A stretch of 64,000 nt of DNA from Desulfobotulus alkaliphilus (GTDB taxonomy: Bacteria; Desulfobacterota; Desulfobacteria; Desulfobacterales; ASO4-4): the NCBI RefSeq assembly GCF_007830435.1, contig NZ_VLLC01000018.1, positions 1 through 64,000 on the forward strand, given 5' to 3'. Position numbers and translations under genes: made by a program. Positions 33,914-43,314 of the stretch are shown in pieces (position 1 is the first letter of the stretch; the number at the start of each line of letters is the position of its first letter). The notes under the pieces are model-generated. The model did no database searches, was not told where the DNA came from, and worked only from the letters and a program-made list of their open reading frames with translations.

Positions 33914-35188
33914 ATGAGCGAAACCGTAAAACTGATCATAGAGGGAAAAGAGTACGAGCTTCCCGTCATTGTAGGTACAGAAGGCGAAAAAGCCTTTGAT
34001 ATTACATCCCTTCGCCAGAAAACCGGTTATATTACCTATGATCCGGGATTTGGCAACACAGGCAGCTGCGCTTCGGCCATCACCTTCATGGACGGAGAAA
34101 GGGGCATTCTCAGATACAGGGGGATTCCCATCGAAGATCTGGCAGAAAACGCCACCTTCATTGAAACGGCATATCTGCTCATCAACGGTCACCTCCCCAC
34201 CCTTAACGAGCTGAACAGAACCCGTGTGCTTCTCAATGATTTTTCCCTGATCCATGAAAGCATGCAGGTCTTTTTCCAGAATTTCCCCAGAGCATCCCAC
34301 CCCATGGGCATCCTTTCCGGCATGATCATGGCTTTAAGAAGCTTCTATCCGGATATGGGGGAAGAAGACATCAACATCCACTTCCTCTATCTGCTTTCCA
34401 AGGTTCGCACCATGGCGGCCATGTCCTACCGCATGTCCAGGGGAGAAAAGGTGGTCTATCCCAGACACGACCTCTCCTACTGTGCCAACTTTCTCAATAT
34501 GATGTTCGACAGCCCGGTTCATCCCTATATTGTGGATGAAGATCTGGTACGTGCCCTCAATGTCTTTCTCATCCTCCACGCAGACCACGAGCAGAACTGT
34601 TCCACTTCTGCCGTAAGGGTCGTGGGCTCCAGCAAGGCCCCCCTTTACGCTTCCATTGCAGCAGGCGTTTCCGCCCTCTGGGGCCCCCTGCACGGGGGAG
34701 CCAATCAGGCGGTCATTGAAATGCTGGAAAAAATTCTCAAGGAAGGCGCTACCATTGATGAGGTTATCCGAAGGGCCAAGGACAGAAAAGATCCCTTCCG
34801 CCTCATGGGTTTCGGCCACAGGGTGTACAAAACCTATGACCCAAGGGCCAAAATAATCAAAAAGATGTGCGATAAAATCCTTGAAAAACTGAAAATCGAA
34901 GACCCCCTGCTGGATATTGCCAAAAAGCTGGAAGAGGTGGCCCTGACAGATCCCTACTTTGTGGATCACAACCTCTATCCCAATGTGGATTTTTATTCCG
35001 GCATTGTCTTAAGGGCCATGCGCATTCCCACCAACATGTTCCCCGTAATGTTTGCCATTGGCCGTCTGCCCGGATGGATTGCCCAGTGGAAGGAAAGCAT
35101 GGAAGATCCTTCCCAGCGCATCAGCCGTCCAAGGCAGATTTATACCGGCCTTCCGCAGAATCCCTTCCAGGATATCATGGAAAGGTAA
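33914..35188 (+). CDS. gltA: Citrate synthase
   Basis: This 424-residue enzyme condenses oxaloacetate and acetyl-CoA. Seen: the N-terminal beta region of the hexameric, Gram-negative type (DITSLRQKTGYITYDPGF), the active-site blocks HADHEQNCSTSAVRV, GPLHGGANQAV, MGFGHRVYKTYDPRA (His, Arg) and the catalytic Asp in NVDFYSG. It looks fully functional and could serve oxidation of acetyl-CoA or glutamate synthesis. It is monocistronic: its own promoter lies upstream and a hairpin follows. Oxaloacetate from the pyruvate carboxylase in this window would be its substrate. Confidence 0.94.
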   Translation: MSETVKLIIEGKEYELPVIVGTEGEKAFDITSLRQKTGYITYDPGFGNTGSCASAITFMDGERGILRYRGIPIEDLAENATFIETAYLLINGHLPTLNELNRTRVLLNDFSLIHESMQVFFQNFPRASHPMGILSGMIMALRSFYPDMGEEDINIHFLYLLSKVRTMAAMSYRMSRGEKVVYPRHDLSYCANFLNMMFDSPVHPYIVDEDLVRALNVFLILHADHEQNCSTSAVRVVGSSKAPLYASIAAGVSALWGPLHGGANQAVIEMLEKILKEGATIDEVIRRAKDRKDPFRLMGFGHRVYKTYDPRAKIIKKMCDKILEKLKIEDPLLDIAKKLEEVALTDPYFVDHNLYPNVDFYSGIVLRAMRIPTNMFPVMFAIGRLPGWIAQWKESMEDPSQRISRPRQIYTGLPQNPFQDIMER

Positions 35189-35195
35189 CAAAAAA

Positions 35196-35234
35196 GGCAT
35201 GTTCCGGCAGAAATATATCCCGCCGGAACATGCC
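35196..35234 (+). terminator. Hairpin terminator of gltA
   Basis: GGCATGTTCCGGC pairs with GCCGGAACATGCC across a 13-base loop, starting eight bases after the gltA stop. The downstream side lacks a strong T-run; an A-run lies on its left side. Confidence 0.65.
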
Positions 35235-35291
35235 GTAAATATTCACCATATTTCCTTGAACAACGAAAGCACCTCCCAGACTTTTACGAAG

Positions 35292-35360
35292 GCACTCTGG
35301 TTATTTGCTTGTGACGCAATCCGAAACGATTGCAAAGTCACTCGCAAACAACCAGAATGC
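35292..35360. repeat. Palindromic module related to the MITE core
   Basis: This 69-base hairpin has arms GGTTATTTGCTTGTGACGCA and the near-complement TTGCAAAGTCACTCGCAAAC plus AACC. The arms match the outer arms of the long palindrome inside MITE copies A and B, but the middle and the transposon ends are absent. This suggests the palindrome is an independent repeat. Confidence 0.7.
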
Positions 35361-35433
35361 TCTTAAGCATGATATACTCCGCACGATCATTTTTGAAACA
35401 AAATGATGAACATTTTGGTTTTATTACTTTCTT

Positions 35434-35620
35434 CCCTCACCCCCGGCCCCTCTCCCGAAGGGAGAGGGGAGAAAAACAGCCATCCTCAAGGCTCCCTCTC
35501 CCCTTGGGTGGTGGCTGAGGTTCTCGAAGCCAGAGGGTTGCCTGCCCGACACACAGGCCTTCTGCATAGCTTTTTATAATGCCATGGTTTCTTTTGCCTG
35601 TGTGCGGGGGGGTGAGGGTC
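35434..35620. repeat. GC-rich inverted repeats (CCTCTCCC / GGGAGAGG type)
   Basis: A perfect small palindrome CCCCTCTCCC-GAA-GGGAGAGGGG (35447-35469) is followed by a second CCCTCTCCCC block. CCCTCACCCCC at the left is mirrored by GGGGGGTGAGGG near 35604-35615. This type of palindrome is scattered between genes in many bacteria. The rest of the 35.2-35.7 kb gap holds no gene. Confidence 0.6.
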
Positions 35621-35696
35621 TCATTAAAAAAATCAGAATAACAATCCAATTTTCTGATGTTTCACATATGAGCATCTGGAGTATAACAGCCTCAAC

Positions 35697-36932
35697 CTAC
35701 CTTGCTCTGGGCAAAATAAGATTCAGCATAATCCCCAGAATGGCCGCAAGGCCGATACCCTCCAGAGAAAACTGCCCCGCAGAAAAGCTCATGCCACCGA
35801 TACCAAAAACCAGAATCAGCGCCACAATGGCAAGATTGCGGTTCTGCATGAGATCCAGCCCTGAACGCACCAGACTGTTCAGACCTACCACCATGATGGC
35901 ACCGAAAAGAAGCAGCATGATCCCGCCCATGACCACGGCGGGAATGGTGGCCAGCAGAGCCCCCAGCTTACCCACAAAGGCAAGGAGAATGGCACAGATG
36001 GCCGCCCAGGTCATGACCCCTGCGTTTTTCACCCCGGTCAGTGCCACGGCACCGGTTACTTCCGAATAGGTGGTGTTGGGAGGTCCGCCGAGAAAGGAAG
36101 CAAAGCTTGTGGCAAGGCCGTCTCCCAGCATGGTGTTTTCAACCCCAGGATCTTCCAGATAATCCTTGCCCGTAATGGCACCGATGGCCAGCACGTCTCC
36201 AAAATGCTCGATGGCAGGGGCAATGGCTACGGGAATAATGAACAAAATAGCAGCCAGATGAAATTCAGGGGCTGTAAAGGAAGGAATGGCAAACCAGGGA
36301 GCCTCTTTTACGGGTGTAAAATCCACAAGGCCATAAAAAAGGGCCAGAGAATAGCCCACCACAATACCGCAGAAAATGGGAATCAGACGAAACATGCCTC
36401 GCCCCAGCAAAGAAACCAGTACCGTGGTTGCCAGAGCTGCCATGGAAACGGTGAGGGCTGTTCCTCTGGGTACAATATTATCGGGATTGGCCACACCCGT
36501 TGCCATCTGCACGGCAATGGGGGCAAGGATAAGACCAATCACCATAATTACAGGCCCCGTCACCACAGGCGGCAGAATACGGTGCACAATGGCCACTCCC
36601 TGCCAGCGGATGAGAAAGCTTAAAAGAATATAGACAAAACCAGCGGCCACAAGCCCACCCATGGTGGCAGCCACACCCCACTGGGCCGTACCAATGGAAA
36701 TGGGAGCAATAAAGGCAAAGGAAGATGCAAGGAAAATCGGCACCTTCCCCTTTGTCACCAACTGAAAGATCAGTGTGCCTGCACCTGCCGTAAACAGGGC
36801 CACATTGGGATCAAGGCCCGTGAGAAGCGGTACCAGTACCAAAGCACCAAAGGCCACAAACAGCATCTGGCTACCGATAAGGGCGTCTTTGCCCTGAAAA
36901 CGGTAGGCCGTGGGGTCATTTTTGTCCTGCAT
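35697..36932 (-). CDS. uraA: Uracil:cation symporter (NCS2 family)
   Basis: This is a 411-residue inner-membrane transporter with about 12-14 hydrophobic helices. The family signature region is complete: AIEHFGDVLAIGAITGKDYL (the conserved Glu and His), LGGPPNTTYSEVTGAVALTG and GVMTWAAI. NCS2 proteins of this type import uracil. The frame extends 40 codons further upstream, but the ATG at 36932 has AAGGAG eight bases before it. It lies 135 bases behind upp on the same strand, the usual uracil salvage pair. Confidence 0.91.
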   Translation of the reverse strand: MQDKNDPTAYRFQGKDALIGSQMLFVAFGALVLVPLLTGLDPNVALFTAGAGTLIFQLVTKGKVPIFLASSFAFIAPISIGTAQWGVAATMGGLVAAGFVYILLSFLIRWQGVAIVHRILPPVVTGPVIMVIGLILAPIAVQMATGVANPDNIVPRGTALTVSMAALATTVLVSLLGRGMFRLIPIFCGIVVGYSLALFYGLVDFTPVKEAPWFAIPSFTAPEFHLAAILFIIPVAIAPAIEHFGDVLAIGAITGKDYLEDPGVENTMLGDGLATSFASFLGGPPNTTYSEVTGAVALTGVKNAGVMTWAAICAILLAFVGKLGALLATIPAVVMGGIMLLLFGAIMVVGLNSLVRSGLDLMQNRNLAIVALILVFGIGGMSFSAGQFSLEGIGLAAILGIMLNLILPRAR

Positions 36933-37067
36933 AAATAAAGCTCCTTGGAAAATATAGTTGCCAGCACCCATGGTGCAGGCTTTCATACAAACAGGCGCAA
37001 GACCTGCCCCTGTGAATGTTTTTTTATGCCCCCGTTTTATGCAGGGCAACATTTACGGGTGCCCGCT

Positions 37068-37694
37068 TCAGCGGGTTCCGAAAATCTTATCCCCTGCATC
37101 CCCCAGACCCGGAAGAATATAGCCCTTGTCATTCAGACGCTCATCCACGGCAGCCACATAGACATCCACATCCGGGTGCGCCTTTTCAAGGCGTTTCAGG
37201 CCTTCGGGGGCCGCCACCAGAAAAATCCCCCTGATCTGCGTGCATCCGGCTTTTTTCAAAAGACTGACGGTCTCAATGAGGGTTCCGCCCGTAGCCAGCA
37301 TGGGATCCAGAATCAGGGCCATACGCTTATCCATATCCGAAGCCAGCTTTACATAATAATGCACCGGCTCCAGTGTTTCCTCGTCCCGGTACAGCCCCAC
37401 CACACTGACCTTGGCAGAAGGAATCATATCCAGCACCCCGTCCATCATCCCAAGACCTGCCCGCAGAATGGGAACCACCGTCACCTTTTTCCCCTTGATC
37501 TGATCCACTTCTACGGGACCGGCCCAGCCGTCTACGGTAACGCTTTCCGTCTCAAAATCCTTGGTGGCCTCATAGGTAAGAAGCCTTGCCACCTCATTGG
37601 AAACAGCCCGAAAATTTTTGGTAGCCAGCTCCTTTTTCCGGAGCAGCCCCAGCTTGTGCCTGATCAAAGGGTGATCTGCCACATACACAGCCAT
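37068..37694 (-). CDS. upp: Uracil phosphoribosyltransferase
   Basis: This 208-residue enzyme makes UMP from uracil and PRPP. The PRPP-binding loop is [17 protein letters not shown], and the C-terminal uracil-binding [17 protein letters not shown] is intact. The start at 37694 has GGAGG five bases before it. The frame stays open 51 codons further upstream (to 37847), but that part has no family similarity. It is the first gene of upp-uraA. A CCCGCT-GA-AGCGGG hairpin overlaps the stop codon. Confidence 0.95.
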   Translation of the reverse strand: MAVYVADHPLIRHKLGLLRKKELATKNFRAVSNEVARLLTYEATKDFETESVTVDGWAGPVEVDQIKGKKVTVVPILRAGLGMMDGVLDMIPSAKVSVVGLYRDEETLEPVHYYVKLASDMDKRMALILDPMLATGGTLIETVSLLKKAGCTQIRGIFLVAAPEGLKRLEKAHPDVDVYVAAVDERLNDKGYILPGLGDAGDKIFGTR

Positions 37695-37995
37695 ACAAAC
37701 CTCCTTGGGGGAAGAATCTTTTTTTACCAAATCACAGGCAGAATCCGGCAGCTTCCAGAGCCTGCACCTGCGGCACAGCCCCTGCCCTGAAGACTGTCCG
37801 GACCATGGGGGCAAGGGATCAGACCAGAGGCCATACACCTGAAACAATTGGATTTTATTGCTTTTTCAAGCAGTGAATCCAAAACACATTAAAGGAAGCG
37901 AGGGCATCGGTCAAGGCAAAAGCATCGGCCTTGCCTGACCAATGCCAAGGTGCTACAAGCGGATTCTGATGTGAAACACCTTTTACGGACAGATC
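37695..37995. other. Divergent upp / priA intergenic region
   Basis: No gene is supported. On the upp side about 150 GC-rich bases with several short inverted repeats precede the gene and could be a transcribed leader; I do not recognise a known riboswitch. On the priA side the ribosome site is weak. Confidence 0.4.
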
Positions 37996-40392
37996 ATGGA
38001 ATCCAAATCTTTTTTTATACATGTGGCTGTGGATGCCCCCCTTTTTTCCCTTTTCACCTATGGTGTTCCCCATGGCCTGAGGGATCGTATCCTCCCGGGT
38101 ATCCGGGTGCTGGTTCCCCTCGGCCCACGGAGAATCACAGGGTATGTGATCAAAGTCACCGACCATGCACCCGAAGACATCCGTATTGCAGACATCCTTG
38201 ATGTTCTGGATGAAGCCCCCTTTTTCCCTGCAGAGCACCTTGCTTTTTACCAGCGCATGGCCGCCTATTACCACCATCCGCCGGGAGAAACCCTTTCCAC
38301 GGCTCTGCCTGCGGGCATCAACCTTTCCGACAAAAGCATGTATGCCCTGACCCCGGAAGGCGAAAAAGCCGAATCCAGCCATCCGCAGCTCAGCATACTG
38401 CAGCTTTTGAAAAACGCCCCCCTCTCCCTGCAGCAGATCCGGCTCCGGGACCACGGCACCACCAAAAAAACCATGGATCTTCTCTGCAAAGAAGGCCTTG
38501 TGGAAATCCGCAGGATCTTCAGGGAAAGGCAGGCAAAGGCCAAAACCCGCAAAAGCTACGCCATTGCACCGGAGATACAGCCCCCCCTTTCCATCACACC
38601 CAAACGCCTTGCCCTCTGGGAATGGCTCAAAAAAAACGGACCTGCGGATACCTCCATCATTCAGCAGGAGATGGGCAACCCGGCCTCAGCCCTGCGCTGG
38701 CTGAAGGAAAAGGCGCTGATCCTTGAAGAGGAGGTCCGGGTTTTCAGGGACCCTCTGGGAGACACGGTGGAAGCCGACCTTCCCCCTAAGCTCAATGAAG
38801 AACAAAAAGAAGTTGTGCAGACCGTTCTCACGGCCATGGAAGGGGGATTCCACCGCTTTCTTCTCCATGGAGTCACGGGTTCCGGAAAAACGGAAATCTA
38901 CCTCCACCTTGTGGACGCCTGCCTGAAAAAGGAAAAACCCGCCATTGTTCTGGTGCCGGAAATTGCCCTGATCTCCCAGATAGCCGGACGCTTCCGTGCC
39001 CGTTTCGGAGAACGGGTCGCGGTACTGCACAGCGGGCTTTCCAAGGGAGAAAGGCTGGACCAGTGGGAAAGGATTCTTTCCGGGGAGCTGAAGGTTGTCA
39101 TCGGAGCCAGATCTGCGGTTTTCGCCCCTGTTCTGAACCCCGGCATCATTATTGTGGATGAGGAGCATGACGGCTCCTACAAGCAGGATACGGGTCTTCG
39201 ATACAATGGCCGGGACATGGCCATCCTCAGGGCACAGCTGGAAAACTGCGCCGTTCTCTTAGGATCCGCCACCCCCTCCATCCAGAGTTATGCCAATGCC
39301 ATCAACGGCAGGTTCACCCTTCTCCGCCTCACCCGCAGGGTCAACCAGCGCCCCCTGCCTGCCGTCACCCTTGTGGATCTCAGGGAAATGAAACATGCCG
39401 CAGGCGTGGAACGCTATATCTCCCGCCCCCTGTACGGAGCCATGAAAACCGCTTTAGAAAAGGGTGAGCAGGTTCTTTTGTTTTTAAACAGAAGGGGCTA
39501 TGCGGGTTTTCCCGTATGCGGCAGCTGCGGGGAGATTGTCAAATGCCGCCACTGCGACATTTCTTTAACCCTGCACAGAAAAGCCAGCGCCTTTCTCTGC
39601 CATTTCTGCGGATTTTCCATGGCTTCCAGCCCCCTTTGCCCCTCATGCAGGGCGCCGGAAGTCCGGGTTTTGGGCATGGGAACGGAAAAGGTGGAAGCCG
39701 CAGCCCGCTACCTTTTTCCCGAAGCCCGCATCCTGCGTATGGATCAGGATACAACGGCTAAAAAGGGGCAGCTCATCCGCATGCTTCGCCAGATACGCAG
39801 CCGGGAAGTGGATATTCTTGTGGGAACCCAGATGGTGGCCAAAGGCCATGATTTTCCGGGAATTACCCTTGTGGGTATTCTCAATGCGGATCTGGGATTG
39901 AGTTTTCCCGACTTCCGGGCCAGCGAACGCAATTTTCAGACACTGGCCCAGGTGGCTGGTCGGGCAGGCAGGGGGGATCTCTCGGGCAGGGTCATCCTCC
40001 AGACCTTCAACCCGGATCATTACAGCATACAGACTGCCTGTTCTCAAGACAGTGAAGCCTTTTTCAGAGAAGAGATCGGCACACGCAGAATGCTGGGGTA
40101 TCCGCCCTTTTCCCGCATGATCCAGATCCGCATTTCAGGAGAAAAGGAAGAGAAGGTTCAGGAAGCGGCAGCAAAAGCCGCAGACAGGGCAAAGGCCGCC
40201 TCATCGGGAAGGGTGCGTATTTTAGGGCCTGCCCAGTCCCCCATCGCCCGCATGGCAGGTCAGTTCCGCCATCAGATTCTTCTCATGGGAACGGACAGTC
40301 TCTGCCTCAATGAAAGCGCAGAAGCGGCTGTTTCCGTTAAGGTGTCAGGTGTCAGGGTGCTCATGGATGTGGACCCCTATGCCATGCTTTAG
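37996..40392 (+). CDS. priA: Primosomal protein N' (PriA helicase)
   Basis: This is a 798-residue superfamily 2 helicase that restarts stalled replication forks. The N-terminal 3'-DNA-binding domain (about 1-100) is followed by a winged helix, Walker A GVTGSGKTEIYLH (about residue 297), DEEH, LLGSATPS, a zinc-binding insert with eight cysteines (VCGSCGEIVKCRHC ... CHFCG ... CPSC) and motifs V/VI (VGTQMVAKGHDFPGI, AGRAGRGDLSGRVI). It is full-length and complete. The Shine-Dalgarno is poor (ACGGACAGATC before the ATG). It converges on the hybrid kinase gene. Confidence 0.93.
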   Translation: MESKSFFIHVAVDAPLFSLFTYGVPHGLRDRILPGIRVLVPLGPRRITGYVIKVTDHAPEDIRIADILDVLDEAPFFPAEHLAFYQRMAAYYHHPPGETLSTALPAGINLSDKSMYALTPEGEKAESSHPQLSILQLLKNAPLSLQQIRLRDHGTTKKTMDLLCKEGLVEIRRIFRERQAKAKTRKSYAIAPEIQPPLSITPKRLALWEWLKKNGPADTSIIQQEMGNPASALRWLKEKALILEEEVRVFRDPLGDTVEADLPPKLNEEQKEVVQTVLTAMEGGFHRFLLHGVTGSGKTEIYLHLVDACLKKEKPAIVLVPEIALISQIAGRFRARFGERVAVLHSGLSKGERLDQWERILSGELKVVIGARSAVFAPVLNPGIIIVDEEHDGSYKQDTGLRYNGRDMAILRAQLENCAVLLGSATPSIQSYANAINGRFTLLRLTRRVNQRPLPAVTLVDLREMKHAAGVERYISRPLYGAMKTALEKGEQVLLFLNRRGYAGFPVCGSCGEIVKCRHCDISLTLHRKASAFLCHFCGFSMASSPLCPSCRAPEVRVLGMGTEKVEAAARYLFPEARILRMDQDTTAKKGQLIRMLRQIRSREVDILVGTQMVAKGHDFPGITLVGILNADLGLSFPDFRASERNFQTLAQVAGRAGRGDLSGRVILQTFNPDHYSIQTACSQDSEAFFREEIGTRRMLGYPPFSRMIQIRISGEKEEKVQEAAAKAADRAKAASSGRVRILGPAQSPIARMAGQFRHQILLMGTDSLCLNESAEAAVSVKVSGVRVLMDVDPYAML

Positions 40393-40485
40393 ATGGCTTC
40401 ATGGATCATCATTTAACCGCCCGGATGCCGGGAGAAAGAGCAGATTCCGGATATCTTACATTCCGGAATATGGTCTTTAAAAATT

Positions 40486-43314
40486 TTATATTTTTTCAAG
40501 GGCATCCATGGTTTGCTGGAAAATTTTCCTGAAATGTTCCATGGCCTGCTTCAAATCTTTATCCCCATACTCCGGTGCAGAACGCAGTATCTTTTCCAGA
40601 TTTCTGATGGAGCTGAACAGCTCATCGCCGCCAAGATTGCCTGCAACGCCTTTTATATTATGCAACAATACTGAAATCCGCTGCAGATCTCCGTCAGCAA
40701 GGGCTTTGTCAGCATCTTCAAGGGCGTATTGATACTCGTCATAAAAATATTTTAAAAAAGAATGATACAAAGCCTTATCTCCCATCACCCTGGACAGGCC
40801 TGCAGTCATATCAAAACCAGACAGATGTTCCGGCAGCAGCTCTTCTGAAGAATCATTTTCCGATAATAAGTCTCCGTTTTTTCTTTTTTTCAAAATTCCC
40901 ATGCTTTCAGCTAAGGAATTCTCCGGAAGCCAGCGAACAAGGATCCCGTACAGCTCATCAAAATCAATGGGTTTTGAAATATGATCGTCCATACCCGCTG
41001 CCATGGATTTTTCCCTGTCCCCAGCCATGGCATGGGCTGTCATGGCTATAATCGGCAAAGGCCGCTCCGTGGTAACACAAAGCTTCCCTTCCTTTTCCAT
41101 GTTCCTTATCATCCGGCTTGCTTCATAACCATCCATCCCTGGCATCTGAATATCCATAAGCACAAGATCAAACGCTTTTTCCCGGACTTTTTCCACCGCA
41201 TCATGTCCATTCTCCACAACAACGGGAGTAAGACCGAAACTTTCCAGAATTTCTTTGGCAATCTGCTGGTTAACGGGATTATCTTCTGCCAGAAGGACGT
41301 ACCCTGTAAGTCCATCCACGCACTCTGACAGAGCTGCCGTTTCAGCCCGAGACGGCCTATGATCAAAAACAGAATCCACAGGTTCATCAAGCTTTTCAAA
41401 TCTGGCCGTAAAAAAGAATTCACTCCCCTGCCCCGGCCTGCTGCTTACTCCTATCTCCCCTCCCATTCTTTCAACAAGAGACTTTGAAATACTTAAGCCA
41501 AGCCCGGAACCACCAAACTGACGTGTTGTGGAAACATCGGCCTGAACAAAAGGGGTAAAAAGTCCCTTTAACTGCTCATCTGTTATGCCAACCCCCGTAT
41601 CCTGAACCATGAAGCACAATACCACAGAAATTCCGTCATCCTCTCCACAGTCAACAATCACGCGGACATGACCTCTTTTGGTAAATTTCAGTGCATTCCC
41701 TGTAAGATTGGTCAGAACCTGACCAAGGCGGAGGGGATCTCCTTTGAGATATCTGGGGATCAGAGAGGGGCAGGACACTTCAAAATCAATACCTTTCTCT
41801 GCGGATTTATCCGCATGGAGATCCTTAAGATCCTTAAGTACCGAATGAAGATCAAAGGGTATTTCTTCAAAATCAAGGTGGCCGGATTCAATCTTGGAAA
41901 AATCAAGGATATCATTGATGATGCCCAGAAGATTAGCGGCCGCTGTCCGGATCTTGCCAAGATAATCCCTCTGCTGATCCGTCAGCTCTGTTTTCAAGGC
42001 GAGATGGGTTAATCCAAGTACAATATTCATAGGGGTGCGGATTTCATGGCTCATGCTGGCCAGAAAAGCACTTTTTGCCCTTGTTGCAGCCTCAGCGACT
42101 TCCAGCTCACGCTGCACCTTTTCTTTTTCCACACGCTCCGTAATGTCCTGAATAACACCTTCTATAAGAGGACCGTCACTGCTGATAAGATGATGGGCAT
42201 TGATCCGTACCCACACATTTTTTCCATTACGCTTTCTCAGTTTTACATGAAAATCCCTGACCCTGCCCTTTGCCTTCAGCTCACCCAGAAAAGAATCCCA
42301 GGCTTTTGGTTTTGCAAAGCACCCTGAACCGAATTTCTCTGCCACTTTTATCAGTTCTTCCCTTGAAGAGAAGCCAAAAATATTCAACACCGCTGGATTC
42401 ACCGTCTGTATGTGCCCGTCCGGTGTCACCTGAAAGATACCTTCAGCCGCATTCTCAAAAATACCCCGGTATTTTTCCTCTGCAATGGAAAGATCCGCAC
42501 AGGCCTGTCTCAGATACACCAGCATACGCCTGAAAGCCCTTGCCAGAGAACCTGTTTCATCCCTGCTCTTCAGGATATCTTCAAAATCTCTGCCCCCGGC
42601 TTCAAGGGCGCTGCTCAGCTGGTTCAACAGTTCTGCGGCATTGTCAGCCCCCGGATCTTCACCAATACACCCCATACTGTCCTTCAGGGTACGAAGAGGC
42701 CTTACAACCATACGTGAAAGCATCAGATTAAGAAGCCCGGACATGACACAAAAAAGGGAGACAAGGGCAACTGTAAAAATCAAAACAATTGTTTCTGTTT
42801 CCCGCTGAAGGCTTCCCAGAGAATATTCAATGCGACAGAAGCCAACATGAAGTCCATGGGCTTTCAGCACTCCGGTATAGGTCAGTTTAAGCAGGCCATC
42901 CTCTTTACTGACAATATAGTCAGGCCCATTAAGCAGAAAGGCTGTCTCCCCTGCCGTAAGGGGTGATGGCAAAAAGCTTCCGGTTCCTGTAAAAAACCGG
43001 CCTTCACCATCAAAAACCAGCACGGAAAGAACATCCTGACGTTCAGAAATTTGAAAAAGAGTCGCCTGTGCAGCCTTGGTGAGACCCGAAAAAACCTCAT
43101 TACTTAACTGGTCATTGTGTTTATACAAAAGATCTTCAAGGAAGCCAGCCAGACGCATAACATAATCTGCCCTCCTCTGGGTTTCATAAAAACACAGACA
43201 AACACTGGAAAAAATGGCAATAACGATGAAGGTTAAAGCAATAGCAAGATTAATTCTCGTCCGGAGCCGCCTTATCCTTATCATCATCAGAAAGTCCTCC
43301 AGAAGCTGTTTCAC
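40486..43314 (-). CDS. Hybrid sensor histidine kinase with PAS, REC and HPt domains
   Basis: This is a 942-residue kinase. Order: membrane helix (about 21-43), periplasmic region of about 130 residues, second helix (about 175-200), HAMP-like linker, PAS (about 280-395), HisKA with H423 in SMSHEIRTPMN, ATPase domain (NALKFT, DTGVGI, GGSGLGLSISK), receiver domain (VLLAEDNPVNQQ ... LVLMDIQMPGMDGYEA) and C-terminal HPt (LLHNIKGVAGNLGGDEL). This is a complete phosphorelay in one chain, lacking only the final response regulator, which is not in the window. Its start overlaps the stop of the binding-protein gene by 4 bases (ATGA), so that protein is probably its ligand-binding partner in the periplasm. 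Confidence 0.91.
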   Translation of the reverse strand: MKQLLEDFLMMIRIRRLRTRINLAIALTFIVIAIFSSVCLCFYETQRRADYVMRLAGFLEDLLYKHNDQLSNEVFSGLTKAAQATLFQISERQDVLSVLVFDGEGRFFTGTGSFLPSPLTAGETAFLLNGPDYIVSKEDGLLKLTYTGVLKAHGLHVGFCRIEYSLGSLQRETETIVLIFTVALVSLFCVMSGLLNLMLSRMVVRPLRTLKDSMGCIGEDPGADNAAELLNQLSSALEAGGRDFEDILKSRDETGSLARAFRRMLVYLRQACADLSIAEEKYRGIFENAAEGIFQVTPDGHIQTVNPAVLNIFGFSSREELIKVAEKFGSGCFAKPKAWDSFLGELKAKGRVRDFHVKLRKRNGKNVWVRINAHHLISSDGPLIEGVIQDITERVEKEKVQRELEVAEAATRAKSAFLASMSHEIRTPMNIVLGLTHLALKTELTDQQRDYLGKIRTAAANLLGIINDILDFSKIESGHLDFEEIPFDLHSVLKDLKDLHADKSAEKGIDFEVSCPSLIPRYLKGDPLRLGQVLTNLTGNALKFTKRGHVRVIVDCGEDDGISVVLCFMVQDTGVGITDEQLKGLFTPFVQADVSTTRQFGGSGLGLSISKSLVERMGGEIGVSSRPGQGSEFFFTARFEKLDEPVDSVFDHRPSRAETAALSECVDGLTGYVLLAEDNPVNQQIAKEILESFGLTPVVVENGHDAVEKVREKAFDLVLMDIQMPGMDGYEASRMIRNMEKEGKLCVTTERPLPIIAMTAHAMAGDREKSMAAGMDDHISKPIDFDELYGILVRWLPENSLAESMGILKKRKNGDLLSENDSSEELLPEHLSGFDMTAGLSRVMGDKALYHSFLKYFYDEYQYALEDADKALADGDLQRISVLLHNIKGVAGNLGGDELFSSIRNLEKILRSAPEYGDKDLKQAMEHFRKIFQQTMDALEKI

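Noticed and set aside
37695-37847. N-terminal extension of upp to 37847
   Set aside because: It has no similarity to the family; the ATG at 37694 has a perfect ribosome site.
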